DNA from: Flavobacterium gelidilacus DSM 15343
GTDB taxonomy: Bacteria > Bacteroidota > Bacteroidia > Flavobacteriales > Flavobacteriaceae
Assembly (NCBI RefSeq): GCF_000422685.1
Contig: NZ_KE383905.1
Coordinates: 62,001-126,000, forward strand
Reading direction: 5' to 3'
DNA: 64,000 bases
The notes under the pieces were generated by a model. It saw only the letters and a list, made by a program, of their open reading frames with translations. It did no database searches and was not told the origin of the DNA. This document shows positions 17,908 to 26,787 of the stretch, one piece after another (the first letter of the stretch is position 1; every line of letters starts with the position of its first letter). The translations under genes were made by a program, and so were the position numbers.

Positions 17908-18726
17908 TTATAATACTAAAGCTTTCTGACGCAAGCCATCTTCTTCATTACTAACAATTCCTAAAGCTTCATAAATATATGCAAACGTAGAAAGTAATTC
18001 AGGTTTTCCGTCAACAATAGCAACATCATGTTCAAAATGAGCACTAGGTTTATTATCTGCAGTTGTAATTGTCCAACCGTCTTTATGTTGTTTGATGTTT
18101 TTTGTGCCTAAATTAATCATAGGTTCGATCGCAATTACCATTCCGTTGACTAATTTTTTCCCACGACCACGTTTTCCGTAATTTGGAACTTCTGGGTCTT
18201 CGTGCATTTTTCTTCCTAAACCATGTCCGCATAATTCACGAACTACACCATAACCATGCGCTTCACAATAAACTTGAACTGCATTTCCGATATCTTCTAC
18301 GCGATTTCCGACTTTAGTAGCTCTAATGCCTTCGTATAATGATTCTTTAGTGATTTGTAATAATTTTTTCGTCGCTTCATCAACTTCACCTACTTCAAAT
18401 GTATATGCATGATCACCATAAAAGCCGTTTTTTAAAGCACCACAATCTACCGAAATAATATCACCATCAACCAACGGAGTGTCATTTGGAATACCATGAA
18501 CTACTTGCGTGTTTGGGCTCATACATAAACTATTCGGAAAACCATACATTCCTAAAAATGCTGGTTCAGCACCATGATCACGTATAAATTCTTCGGCTAA
18601 TTTATCTAAATATAAAGTGGTTACTCCGGGTTTAATCTCTTTGGCAATTAGACCAAGAGTTTTCGAAACAATTAATGCACTTTCGCGCATTATTTCTATT
18701 TCTTCAAGGGTTTTTATAATTATCAT
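17908..18726 (-). CDS. map: Methionine aminopeptidase type I
   Basis: A 272-residue cytoplasmic metalloprotease removing the initiator Met from nascent proteins. All five metal ligands are present: D94 (VDCG), D105 (YGDHAY), H168 (CGHGLG), E201 (IEPM) and E232 (FEHD). No N-terminal SH3 extension, so type Ia. It stands upstream of the methyltransferase gene, with a 63-nt gap; they may be cotranscribed. Confidence 0.96.
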   Translation of the reverse strand: MIIIKTLEEIEIMRESALIVSKTLGLIAKEIKPGVTTLYLDKLAEEFIRDHGAEPAFLGMYGFPNSLCMSPNTQVVHGIPNDTPLVDGDIISVDCGALKNGFYGDHAYTFEVGEVDEATKKLLQITKESLYEGIRATKVGNRVEDIGNAVQVYCEAHGYGVVRELCGHGLGRKMHEDPEVPNYGKRGRGKKLVNGMVIAIEPMINLGTKNIKQHKDGWTITTADNKPSAHFEHDVAIVDGKPELLSTFAYIYEALGIVSNEEDGLRQKALVL

Positions 18727-18880
18727 ATTCTAAATTTAATATGTAGCTATTTATTGTTTGTAAAAGTCTTATTGAATGTCATGAGTGAATATAGATTTAT
18801 AATTATATATTGAAAATCATGACTATTTCAGAAATGCAAAAGTACAATTTTCTATTCAATTTATTTTTTACTTTTTTAGA

Positions 18881-18967
18881 AGCTATTTCCAGCTGTCCAC
18901 TATATCTTTTTTGCCTCGTTTTAAGAACGAGGCAAAAAAGGATGTCGTTCTCATCTGGGCTAGGACT
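18881..18967. repeat. Extragenic REP-like palindrome
   Basis: Lies in the 329-bp gap between map and the CoA-transferase gene (18727-19055). A perfect hairpin core of 15 bp with a 5-nt loop (18906-18940: CTTTTTTGCCTCGTT / AACGAGGCAAAAAAG) is flanked by arms with weak inverted similarity, AGCTATTTCC on the left and GGGCTAGGACT on the right. The flanks resemble a repeat I recall as frequent between flavobacterial genes, unverified. The core could also work as a bidirectional terminator. Apart from the -7 box at 19032 I see nothing else in the gap. Confidence 0.6.
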
Positions 18968-19031
18968 ATAAACATTTAATAACTAATCGTTAAAGATGAG
19001 AAATGTCATTTTCTAACTACTTTTTCAACCT

Positions 19032-19039
19032 TATCTTTG
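19032..19039 (+). promoter_or_regulatory. -7 box for the CoA-transferase gene
   Basis: TATCTTTG, 16 nt before the ATG. Matches TAnnTTTG. Confidence 0.6.
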
Positions 19040-19055
19040 TGCAAAATTATTAGGT

Positions 19056-20330
19056 ATGTCAAAATATGTCACAGCAGCAGAAGCTGTAAAAGTAGTAAAA
19101 TCTGGAGATAGAGTTTATTTACAAGCAGCAGCTGCAACTCCAACCATATTAGCAAATGCTTTAACAGAAAGAGCATCAGAATTAAGAAACGTAGAGATAT
19201 GTCATCTTCATACAGAAGGAGAAGCACGTTATGCAAATCCAGAATTCGCAGAAAGTTTTCACGTTAATTCTTTTTTTATAGGAGCTAATGTTCGTCACAC
19301 CCTAAAAGCAGGAAATGGTTCATATACTCCAGTTTTTTTAAGTGAATTACCAAGATTGTTTAGAAAAAACGTTTTGCCTTTGGATGTAGCCTTTATTCAT
19401 GTTTCACCACCAGATAAACATGGCTATTGTTCTCTTGGAGTTTCAGTAGAAGCATCAATTGCTGCTATAGAAAATGCTAGAATAGTTATTGCACAAGTAA
19501 ATCCACAAATGCCAAGAACTTTTGGTGACGGAATTCTTCACGAATCTGAAATAGATTATTTAGTAGATGTTAATGTTCCAATTTATGGACATGATGTCAA
19601 ACCGTTTTCAGCTGTAGAAGAAAAAATAGGCTCTTATATTGCGTCTTTAATTGAAAATAAAAGTACGCTTCAAATGGGAATTGGTTCTATTCCAAACGCT
19701 GCATTAAGTAAATTGACAAATCATAAAGATTTAGGGTTACATACAGAAATGTTTTCTGATGGAGTAATAGACTTAATTGAAAAAGACGTTATCAATTGTA
19801 ATTATAAAGGATCATTTAGAGGAAGAGCTTTGGCTACGTTTTTAATGGGTTCTAAAAGATTGTATGATTTTGTAGACGACAATCCATTTATAGAAATGAA
19901 AGAGTCTTCAATTGTTAATGATACAGCAAGAATTAGAAAGAATCATAATATGGTAGCTATTAATTCTGCAATTGAAGTTGATTTAACGGGTCAGGTTTGT
20001 GCCGATTCTATTGGTAGTACAATGTATTCTGGTGTTGGTGGTCAAATGGATTTTATTCGCGGTGCCTCATTAAGTGAAGGAGGAAAAGCTATTATTGCAT
20101 TACCATCAATTACAAAAAGAGGTGAAAGTAGAATTGTTCCGTTTTTAAAACAAGGAGCTGGAGTTGTGACAACGCGTTCGCATGTTCAGTTTATCATAAC
20201 AGAAAACGGAATTGCAGATTTATATGGAAAATCATTAAAACAAAGAATAAAAGAGTTGGTTAGAATTGCGCATCCAACACATCAAGAAAGGATAGAAAAG
20301 GAATATTATGAAACGGTAAATTGTATGTAA
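19056..20330 (+). CDS. Acetyl-CoA hydrolase/CoA-transferase family protein
   Basis: A 424-residue class I CoA-transferase of the Cat1/4-hydroxybutyrate CoA-transferase group. The catalytic glutamate is probably E231 in GLHTEMFSDG; the oxyanion-type glycine-rich segment LQMGIGSIPNA lies at 205-214, and the C-terminal domain has YSGVGGQMDFIRGA and the SHVQFIITENGIADLYGKS motif. It should move CoA between short-chain acyl-CoA and acetate or another acid, or hydrolyse acetyl-CoA. No pathway neighbours help; substrate is open. Confidence 0.88.
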   Translation: MSKYVTAAEAVKVVKSGDRVYLQAAAATPTILANALTERASELRNVEICHLHTEGEARYANPEFAESFHVNSFFIGANVRHTLKAGNGSYTPVFLSELPRLFRKNVLPLDVAFIHVSPPDKHGYCSLGVSVEASIAAIENARIVIAQVNPQMPRTFGDGILHESEIDYLVDVNVPIYGHDVKPFSAVEEKIGSYIASLIENKSTLQMGIGSIPNAALSKLTNHKDLGLHTEMFSDGVIDLIEKDVINCNYKGSFRGRALATFLMGSKRLYDFVDDNPFIEMKESSIVNDTARIRKNHNMVAINSAIEVDLTGQVCADSIGSTMYSGVGGQMDFIRGASLSEGGKAIIALPSITKRGESRIVPFLKQGAGVVTTRSHVQFIITENGIADLYGKSLKQRIKELVRIAHPTHQERIEKEYYETVNCM

Positions 20331-20422
20331 TTCAAATGATTACAAATGAATAAATAAAAATATGCATATTAATATTTTAAAAAATAAAGTAGTATAAATG
20401 ATTTTTGTATTATTTAAAAGAT

Positions 20423-20430
20423 TATCTTTG
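20423..20430 (+). promoter_or_regulatory. -7 box for the RRM gene
   Basis: TATCTTTG, 21 nt before the ATG; an upstream TTTG at 20404-20407 is 15 nt away, slightly short for a -33 element. Confidence 0.6.
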
Positions 20431-20451
20431 TACCAATAAAACAATTTTTAG

Positions 20452-20802
20452 ATGAACATTTTCGTAGGAAGTCTTCCATTCAGTATTGAGGAAGCAGATT
20501 TAAGAGGTTATTTTGAAGAGTATGGTGCTGTTGATTCAGTAAAAATCATTTCTGATAAATTCACAGGTAGAAGTAAAGGATTTGGTTTCGTAGAGATGCC
20601 AAATGATGAAGAAGCTCAAAAAGCAATTGATGAGTTAAACGGAGGTTCAATTGATGGAAGAACTATTGTAGTTAACAAATCAGAGCCAAAACCAGAAGGA
20701 GAAAGAAGAAGCTTTAACAATAACCGCGGTGGAAACACAGGTGGTGGTGGAAGAGGTGGTTATAACGACAGAGACAACAATAGAGGTGGAGGTCGTTTTT
20801 AA
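20452..20802 (+). CDS. Glycine-rich RNA-binding protein (RRM)
   Basis: A 116-residue cytoplasmic RNA-binding protein. One RRM spans residues 2-77 with RNP2 IFVGSL (3-8) and RNP1 KGFGFVEM (42-49), both with the aromatic residues needed for RNA stacking. The tail (84-116) is low-complexity and rich in Arg, Gly and Asn, with RGG-like repeats. Such proteins in bacteria are often cold- or growth-induced and may act as RNA chaperones; that role is by family, not shown here. It is monocistronic with its own promoter and terminator. Confidence 0.93.
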   Translation: MNIFVGSLPFSIEEADLRGYFEEYGAVDSVKIISDKFTGRSKGFGFVEMPNDEEAQKAIDELNGGSIDGRTIVVNKSEPKPEGERRSFNNNRGGNTGGGGRGGYNDRDNNRGGGRF

Positions 20803-20822
20803 TATTTCTTTTAAAAACAAAG

Positions 20823-20854
20823 AAAAATCCCGATGTATTTCGGGATTTTTTTTT
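20823..20854 (+). terminator. Terminator of the RRM gene
   Basis: An 11-bp stem, AAAAATCCCGA / TCGGGATTTTT, with a 6-nt loop, followed by T; 20 nt after the stop. Confidence 0.9.
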
Positions 20855-20866
20855 GCTTAAAAATGT

Positions 20867-20988
20867 CTTTGAAAGGCTCAGACTGACATCTCGGATTTGA
20901 ATTGGCAACTTTTTAAATTTAAAAATAATAGATTCATATTTACGTATTATCAATTAATTAAACAATTGTCACACTGAGCTTGTCGAAG
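20867..20988. repeat. Inverted-repeat pair related to CTTCGACAAGCTCAG
   Basis: Two 21-nt segments, 20867-20887 and 20968-20988, are inverted copies with about 16 of 21 matches. The right copy contains, on the minus strand, CTTCGACAAGCTCAGTGTGAC, a sequence I recall as recurring in many bacterial genomes. The 80 nt between are AT-rich and non-coding. This lies between the convergent RRM gene and the tolC-like operon. Confidence 0.5.
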
Positions 20989-21006
20989 TGCTTTTATTTT
21001 TTAATT

Positions 21007-22395
21007 CTATAAATTAGGATTTGCAATCGTTTTATACAAATTAACAATCGAATTATAGAATTCGTTTTCTAATTTTAAGACGTTAATTTGTGAGCTAACT
21101 AAGCTATTTTCTCTAGAATTTATTAAAAATATCGAGCTTTCACCTAAAGTAAATAGACGTTCTTCTCCAGAAAGCATAGTGTTATAGCTTTCAACTAATT
21201 CTGTATTTATACTTATTTGTTTTTCTAAAGAAGTAATTTCAACTTGTTGTGCTTCAATTTTATTTTTCAAACTAACACGTTCAGATGCAAGCATAAATTC
21301 AGAATCTTGGACTTTTAATTTAGCTAATTTTAGTTTTGCCCTTTCCTTTCGTAAAAAGATTGGGAATGAAAAATTTACACCAACCTTATAATCTTCAAAT
21401 CTATAATTATCAAAAGCGCTAGGTTCAGAAATGTAATTGTAGCTCAAGTCTAATTTAGGCAATAACATGTTTGCACTTAATTTTTGTTCCGTTTTTAAAA
21501 TATCAATTTTAGTAGATAAGGAATTTATTTTTGGATGGTTATTAATTTCAAAATTAATTAAATTATTAATTTCTAAAGTTTCCTTAATTGTATTTGAAAG
21601 TGTCATTTCTGGAAGTAGATTTTCATCTAACTCAATTGGAACATTATTTTCTAACCACAAATAATTAGACAATTCTAATCGAGATTTTTGCAATTTTAAT
21701 TTTGAACTTTCTAAATTTAATCTTCTAGATTTTACTGTTATTCCAGCTTCAGTACTGTCAATAGCCGGTTTGTCTCCTTGCTCAATTAATTTTAAAACAC
21801 CTTTGTAACGTGTTGTAGCATTTTTTAAATAATCTTGATAAAGTACTACTTCGCTAAAATTTTTCTTCCATTCAAAATAGGCCAAAGATGCTTTATGTAA
21901 AACATCAGTGGCTTCTATATTTCTTTCAGCTTCATTTACGGTTTGTTGCAATTTGGCATTTTTTAAATCAGCCATTCTTTGGTTTATAAATAAACCTTGG
22001 CCTATTGGAACAGTTATTCCTAATGAAGTTAAACCACTATTAGGTAAAGTCATATCTGGATTAACGTAAATACCTTCATTATTATCAAAAGCTGCTTTAA
22101 TTTCTATACCGTACCAAGTTGGTATTTTAAAACTTCCATTAAAAATAGAATAGTAATTTTTGTCAGAAAATTGTTTTTTTGTATATTCAGCTTCTAATTT
22201 TGGATCAAAAGCACCGCGTGATTGCATTAGTAAAGCTTGAGCTTCGTTTAGTTTTAAATTAGCTTGTTTTACTAAAGGATGAAACTTTTTTACATATCCT
22301 AAGTATTCATTGTATGAAAACTCTTTTAAGTTCTTTTCCTGTGCAAATAAAGAAGCAGCAAAGAACAGCAATAGGTAAATAATTTTTTTGTTCAT
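21007..22395 (-). CDS. TolC-family outer-membrane efflux protein
   Basis: A 462-residue outer-membrane channel protein. Start taken at ATG 22393-22395 because it gives a clean signal peptide (MNKKIIYLLLFFAASLFAQ); the longer frame would overlap the hlyD-type gene. The rest is mostly long amphipathic helices with N/L/E-rich heptads, as in the periplasmic TolC tunnel, and two OEP-like halves. It is the last gene of the exporter operon, 2 nt after the adaptor gene, and should form the outer channel for the ABC/HlyD pair. Confidence 0.9.
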   Translation of the reverse strand: MNKKIIYLLLFFAASLFAQEKNLKEFSYNEYLGYVKKFHPLVKQANLKLNEAQALLMQSRGAFDPKLEAEYTKKQFSDKNYYSIFNGSFKIPTWYGIEIKAAFDNNEGIYVNPDMTLPNSGLTSLGITVPIGQGLFINQRMADLKNAKLQQTVNEAERNIEATDVLHKASLAYFEWKKNFSEVVLYQDYLKNATTRYKGVLKLIEQGDKPAIDSTEAGITVKSRRLNLESSKLKLQKSRLELSNYLWLENNVPIELDENLLPEMTLSNTIKETLEINNLINFEINNHPKINSLSTKIDILKTEQKLSANMLLPKLDLSYNYISEPSAFDNYRFEDYKVGVNFSFPIFLRKERAKLKLAKLKVQDSEFMLASERVSLKNKIEAQQVEITSLEKQISINTELVESYNTMLSGEERLFTLGESSIFLINSRENSLVSSQINVLKLENEFYNSIVNLYKTIANPNL

Positions 22396-22397
22396 TG

Positions 22398-23744
22398 TTA
22401 TTTTTTTTCTGTAACTGATTTTTCTGTTGTATAATAATTTGGAGGAAAACCATTTAGAGTTCTCCAAATCTCAAACCAAATTGGAACAGAATCTAATAAA
22501 GCAATAGTTTGTGTTCCGGCACCAATACTTAATTTTTTAGGCCATTCTTTTTCTGAAGGATCAGGAGCGATTAGTACTCTGTATTTTCCATTTTCACTTA
22601 TGAAATTTTCTTTAGCTACAATTACACCACCAAATGTTCCGTATGAAGCACCAGGCCAACCACTAAATACGATTGAGGGCCAGCCGTCAAACCAAACTCT
22701 GACTTTTTCACCTTTATTGATTAATGGAAAATCTACCGGTGAAATATAAGTTTCAACAGCAATATCGAAATTCGAAGGCATTATACTAACAACTGGTGTT
22801 CCTTCTTTAACAGTTTCTCCTAAACCAGATTGTAAAGCTCTGTTGATATATCCGTTCTGAGGGGCAAGAATATAGTACATTCCATTTCTAATTTGGTAAT
22901 TAGTGTATTGATTTTTTAATTTATTAACCTGTGCTTCTGTGTCAAATTGTGAGCTTAAAGCGGTTTGCTTATCACTCTGAGCTTTTGCTGTTTTTTCTGA
23001 ATATTCGGCTAAAATTCTATTTAGTTCCATCCTTGCATTAAGAACTTCATTTTGAGCTGTAATGTATTTGTTTTCTTGTGTAATTATTTTTGCTTCTGTA
23101 TCTTGTAATTTTACACGTTTTTCTTCCACATCAGTTAAAGGTTTTAAACCTTCTTTGTTAAGATTTATAGCACGATTAAATTGTGTTTTAGCAATAATTA
23201 ATTGCGTTTTTACAGCTTCTAGATCAATACTATCACTTTGTACTTTTAAAAAAGATTGTTTTAACTTGTTTTGAGCTTGTTTGTATTTTAAAGCTCTTTC
23301 GCTTCCAATTGCTCCAATTTGACTTTCAAGAGCTTGAACCTTTGAAGCATAAGAATTGGCAGCACCTTGTTTAGCTGTAACTTGGTTTCCTGTATTTTCA
23401 ACTAAATTCGGATCTAGGTAATCTTCTTTGATTTCTGATATAAATAAAATTGTATCTCCTTTGTTTACATAATCACCTTCATTAACATACCATTTTTCAA
23501 TCCTACCAGCAATACCAGTTTGAATAGTTTGTGGTCTTTGATTGGGTTTTAAAGTAGTAACTTCACCTGTTCCAGAAACGTTTTGTGTCCAAGGAAGAAA
23601 AAGAAATATAAGTAGGCAAATGACACATGCCCAGATGGTTCTTTTAATCATTAAATACCCATTATTGTCTTTAAGTACTTTGGTTGATTTGTATTTACTC
23701 AAATCAACCCATTCATCTATTCTGTTCTTGGTTATATTTAACAT
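22398..23744 (-). CDS. HlyD-family membrane fusion (adaptor) protein
   Basis: A 448-residue periplasmic adaptor. A cytoplasmic N-terminus of about 33 residues is followed by one membrane helix (34-50, ending FLFLPWTQ), a lipoyl-type half (TGIAGRIEKWYVNEGDYVNKGDTILFI, about 78-104), a long coiled coil (about 125-285), the second lipoyl half (NGYINRALQSGLGETVKEGTPVV) and a beta-barrel domain. That is the layout of type I secretion adaptors. It begins 6 nt after the ABC gene and ends 2 nt before the TolC gene. Confidence 0.92.
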   Translation of the reverse strand: MLNITKNRIDEWVDLSKYKSTKVLKDNNGYLMIKRTIWACVICLLIFLFLPWTQNVSGTGEVTTLKPNQRPQTIQTGIAGRIEKWYVNEGDYVNKGDTILFISEIKEDYLDPNLVENTGNQVTAKQGAANSYASKVQALESQIGAIGSERALKYKQAQNKLKQSFLKVQSDSIDLEAVKTQLIIAKTQFNRAINLNKEGLKPLTDVEEKRVKLQDTEAKIITQENKYITAQNEVLNARMELNRILAEYSEKTAKAQSDKQTALSSQFDTEAQVNKLKNQYTNYQIRNGMYYILAPQNGYINRALQSGLGETVKEGTPVVSIMPSNFDIAVETYISPVDFPLINKGEKVRVWFDGWPSIVFSGWPGASYGTFGGVIVAKENFISENGKYRVLIAPDPSEKEWPKKLSIGAGTQTIALLDSVPIWFEIWRTLNGFPPNYYTTEKSVTEKK

Positions 23745-23750
23745 AATAAA

Positions 23751-25406
23751 TTATTTAATAGATTTAATTTGACCTTTGTCTAGTGTTATTATTTTGTTGC
23801 ATTTTTCTTTCCAATATTTGCTTTTTGAAATTACTACAAGTGTCCAAGGATTAGATTTGTCAGTAAGCATATCGATTACTTTTCCTGCAGTTAATTTATC
23901 TAGTTTATCAACTGGTTCTTCTAAAAATAAAATTTTAGGTTTTGTGATTAACACTCTCGCTAGTAATATTTTTTGAACAGCTGATGAATTTATTTGTTTT
24001 CCTTCTGAAAGTAAAGTTGTTTCTAAACCTAAAGGCAATGATTTAATTAAGTTTGTTAATTCTAATTTTTCTAAAATTTCGTTAACATCATTCATTGATA
24101 CTGTTGGACAACTACAAGTTATGTTTTCATAAATTGTCCCTTCAAATGTAGAATCGTTTAGCGTAATAACTCCTGTTTTTGATCTATATTCTTCAAATGA
24201 AAACTTTTTGTAGTTAGTGTTGTTTATAAAGATGGTTCCAGTCGATGGTTCAATTAATCTTGATAGTAATCGAATTAAAGTCGTTTTTCCTGAACCATTT
24301 TCTCCTTGAATTAATATTCGATCTCCATGATTTATTGTCAGATTTATGTCTTTTAAAACAGGTAAATCTGCATCAGGAAATTGAAAGGTTAATTGCTCTG
24401 TGCTAATGTTAATTTCATCAATGTCTAAAGTGTAATTGGTTGTGATTTTTTCTTTTTCTAATTCTAAATCTACAACTGTACCTAATTTTTCTAAAGAAGT
24501 TATGACATCATAAAATAATTCTAAGCCATAAAATAGTTTTTCAACAGCTGCAATTATTGTAATGATAACAATTTCTGCTGCTACAAATTGACCAATATTC
24601 ATTTGTTGACTTAATACTAATATTCCACCAATTATTAATAATCCTGCAGAAATTAATACTTTAAAACCGGTTAGTTGTATAAATTGTCTTCTTAGTACTC
24701 TAAAGTGACTTTCTCTATATTGTAAATATTCGTTTACTAAGTAATCATTTTTGTTAAGCGAGAATTCAAATAATTTACCATTTTTAAAACTCAAATTATT
24801 ACGGGCAATTTCTTGCAACCAGTGTGCAACTTTGTACTTATATTTAGATTCTTTTAAACTTGTTTTTAAACCTGAATCAAAATTAATTCTAAAAATCATG
24901 TAAAGTAATATCAATAATATTATTCCAAAAAAGATAAAGAAGGGATGATATAATGACAGTAACAAGATTCCAAAAATAATTTGTAAAGCAGCTGTAGAAA
25001 CCTCCAAAATTAATTTTGAAAATCCTTTTTGAACATTTATAGTGTCAAAAAAACGATTCGCTAATTCTGGTGGTGAAAAATTATAAAGTTGTTCGAATTT
25101 TATTTTCGGAAAACGAAAAGCAAACTCAAATGAAGATCGAACAAAAATCTTTTGTTGTATGTTTTCTGTTATTCTAAATTGCATAATTTTTAGAATACCA
25201 ACAAAGGCTACACCAGTTACAACTATAATTACCAATACGATCCAAGAAGTACTAACTTTTCCTGCTTGTATAAAATTTATAATGGCTTGTATTCCTAACG
25301 GAATCGATAAACTTATCAATCCACCAATAATTGAATATATTAACAATTGATATACATCTTTTTTATCAGCTTTTATTAAGCTTTTAAATCTTTCAATGGG
25401 CTTCAT
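23751..25406 (-). CDS. Half-size ABC exporter with degenerate ATPase domain
   Basis: A 551-residue ABC transporter half: membrane domain with about six helices (roughly 20-45, 53-72, 135-152, 154-172, 246-265, 273-292) and a nucleotide-binding domain from about 335. No C39 peptidase. Walker A is intact, GENGSGKTT at 368-376. Other ATPase motifs are altered: the Q-loop glutamine is L416, the signature reads LSEGKQ at 466-471 instead of LSGGQ, the Walker B aspartate is E496 (LFLEEP), and the H-loop histidine is K528 (VISKSK). It should form a homodimer with the HlyD and TolC partners; ATP turnover may be slow or unusual. Substrate unknown. The gene abuts the TetR gene (TAAATG). Confidence 0.88.
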   Translation of the reverse strand: MKPIERFKSLIKADKKDVYQLLIYSIIGGLISLSIPLGIQAIINFIQAGKVSTSWIVLVIIVVTGVAFVGILKIMQFRITENIQQKIFVRSSFEFAFRFPKIKFEQLYNFSPPELANRFFDTINVQKGFSKLILEVSTAALQIIFGILLLSLYHPFFIFFGIILLILLYMIFRINFDSGLKTSLKESKYKYKVAHWLQEIARNNLSFKNGKLFEFSLNKNDYLVNEYLQYRESHFRVLRRQFIQLTGFKVLISAGLLIIGGILVLSQQMNIGQFVAAEIVIITIIAAVEKLFYGLELFYDVITSLEKLGTVVDLELEKEKITTNYTLDIDEINISTEQLTFQFPDADLPVLKDINLTINHGDRILIQGENGSGKTTLIRLLSRLIEPSTGTIFINNTNYKKFSFEEYRSKTGVITLNDSTFEGTIYENITCSCPTVSMNDVNEILEKLELTNLIKSLPLGLETTLLSEGKQINSSAVQKILLARVLITKPKILFLEEPVDKLDKLTAGKVIDMLTDKSNPWTLVVISKSKYWKEKCNKIITLDKGQIKSIK

Positions 25407-26075
25407 TTACAATACTTTTTTTATGATGTCTAAATAAAATTCTGTGATACAATCTTCATCAGATAGATTTGTAATTGTCTTAAAATGTTCTTTTAAATAA
25501 TTCTGATGTAAAGTTCCTTCTACGATTGTTGAGGCTAAACTCTTTGCATAAGGATATTTTGGATTTGCTTCTTCAATCATTTCAATAATTCTGTAAATTA
25601 CTCTTTTATAAACCAAAAAGAAACCTTCTTTGTTATCTTCATCAACTTCTTTGGTTAAAAGTGTTTTGGTGAATTCTGAAATTATGATTTTATTTAGAAT
25701 TGATTCATCAATATGTGGTGTTTTTTGGTCGTCTTCAATTTTTTGAGTGATTAATTTGATGCCTTTAACTAGTTTTTCAATAGGATTTGAAATGTTATTG
25801 GTAGCAAAAACCAGGTTATACTCAACCCATGACCAATACCAACAAGATAGATAAACGAGTAGTTTGTGCTTGTTTTCAAAATAACGATATATTGAGCTCT
25901 CATTAGATTGAATTTTATCTCCTAATTTTTTAAATGTAAAAGATTCAAACCCAATTTCCTCAATTAACAAGATACTGTTTTGTATAATTCGTTTGCCTAA
26001 ATCTGATGTTTCAGGATCTTTGACGTATAATTTATCATTAATTGTAATTTTGAAATTACTGAATAAATTTTGCAT
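25407..26075 (-). CDS. TetR/AcrR-family transcriptional regulator
   Basis: A 222-residue repressor-type protein. The N-terminal TetR domain covers about residues 25-75: ILLIEEIGFESFTFKKLGDKI, the turn, then SNESSIYRYFENKHKLL as recognition helix and the typical start of helix 4. The C-terminal ligand domain is not similar to well-known groups. It lies inside the exporter operon, so it probably controls that operon; a candidate operator lies before the first gene, at 26787-26801. Confidence 0.9.
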   Translation of the reverse strand: MQNLFSNFKITINDKLYVKDPETSDLGKRIIQNSILLIEEIGFESFTFKKLGDKIQSNESSIYRYFENKHKLLVYLSCWYWSWVEYNLVFATNNISNPIEKLVKGIKLITQKIEDDQKTPHIDESILNKIIISEFTKTLLTKEVDEDNKEGFFLVYKRVIYRIIEMIEEANPKYPYAKSLASTIVEGTLHQNYLKEHFKTITNLSDEDCITEFYLDIIKKVL

Positions 26076-26112
26076 TTTATTATTTTTTTTTAAAAATTGA
26101 ATCAGAAGTGAA

Positions 26113-26760
26113 TTATAGTTTAATTTGAAAACCGAAATTTAATTCTAATATATCAATATCTTCTTGTTTGATAAAGTTTTTTTTCAAATCTAGATATTGT
26201 AAATTTTGTAATCCTTGTATTTCTAGCGGAAATTTTTTAAACTGATTGTCATTTATATATAAATATTCTAAGTTTTTTAAAAGCGTTATTTTAGCTGGCA
26301 GTTTGCTCAATTTATCATTTTCTAAATGTAATTTCTTTAAATTTGGTAATTTTGATAATACTTCAATATTTCTTTCAAACTTAAAATTAACTTCATTATT
26401 TAAATATAATTCTTCAAGTGTAGTTAAGTTTTCAAATGAAATAGGTAAGTTTTTAAAATCATTACCACTTAGATTTAATGTTTTTATTTTTTTTAATAAA
26501 ATTATACCATTCGGAATCTCAGATAGATGGTCATTCTCTAAATTTAAATATTCAAGATTAACAAATTTAGAAAAGTCAATTTTATTAAAATCAATATCTT
26601 GATTAGATAAATTTAATCTTATTACTTCTTCAGGATGAAGCAATGCGTTCTCTATATTGTTTTCTGTAAGGCTGTCCTTGATGGTTTCTGTTTGAGAATA
26701 TCCGTTAATAGAGAACATCAAAATAAAGAGTACCAATTTAAAAGCTATATTCTTTTTCAT
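26113..26760 (-). CDS. Secreted leucine-rich-repeat protein
   Basis: A 215-residue exported protein: signal peptide to about residue 22 (INGYSQ), then about seven LRR units from residue 45 to 205, with a period near 23 and the pattern LxxLxLxxNxLxxIPxxI. No membrane anchor or lipobox was seen, so periplasmic or surface. It is the first gene of the operon with the TetR, ABC, HlyD and TolC genes (37 nt before TetR), with a -7 box at 26780-26787. The link to the exporter is inferred from this layout; the repeats suggest protein binding. Confidence 0.82.
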   Translation of the reverse strand: MKKNIAFKLVLFILMFSINGYSQTETIKDSLTENNIENALLHPEEVIRLNLSNQDIDFNKIDFSKFVNLEYLNLENDHLSEIPNGIILLKKIKTLNLSGNDFKNLPISFENLTTLEELYLNNEVNFKFERNIEVLSKLPNLKKLHLENDKLSKLPAKITLLKNLEYLYINDNQFKKFPLEIQGLQNLQYLDLKKNFIKQEDIDILELNFGFQIKL

Positions 26761-26779
26761 AATTATAAGTTTTACTCTG

Positions 26780-26787
26780 CAAATATA
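26780..26787 (-). promoter_or_regulatory. -7 box of the LRR-TetR-exporter operon
   Basis: TATATTTG on the minus strand, 19 nt upstream of the LRR ATG. No clear -33 TTTG, perhaps because a regulator is involved. Confidence 0.6.

Noticed and set aside
20867..20988. Insertion sequence remnant between the RRM gene and the TolC gene.
   Set aside because: The inverted arms are imperfect, the inside is non-coding, and no transposase sequence is visible.
26246..26602. A 118-codon plus-strand frame inside the LRR gene.
   Set aside because: It is the antisense of a repetitive AT-rich coding region, without promoter or start context, and has no recognisable protein features.
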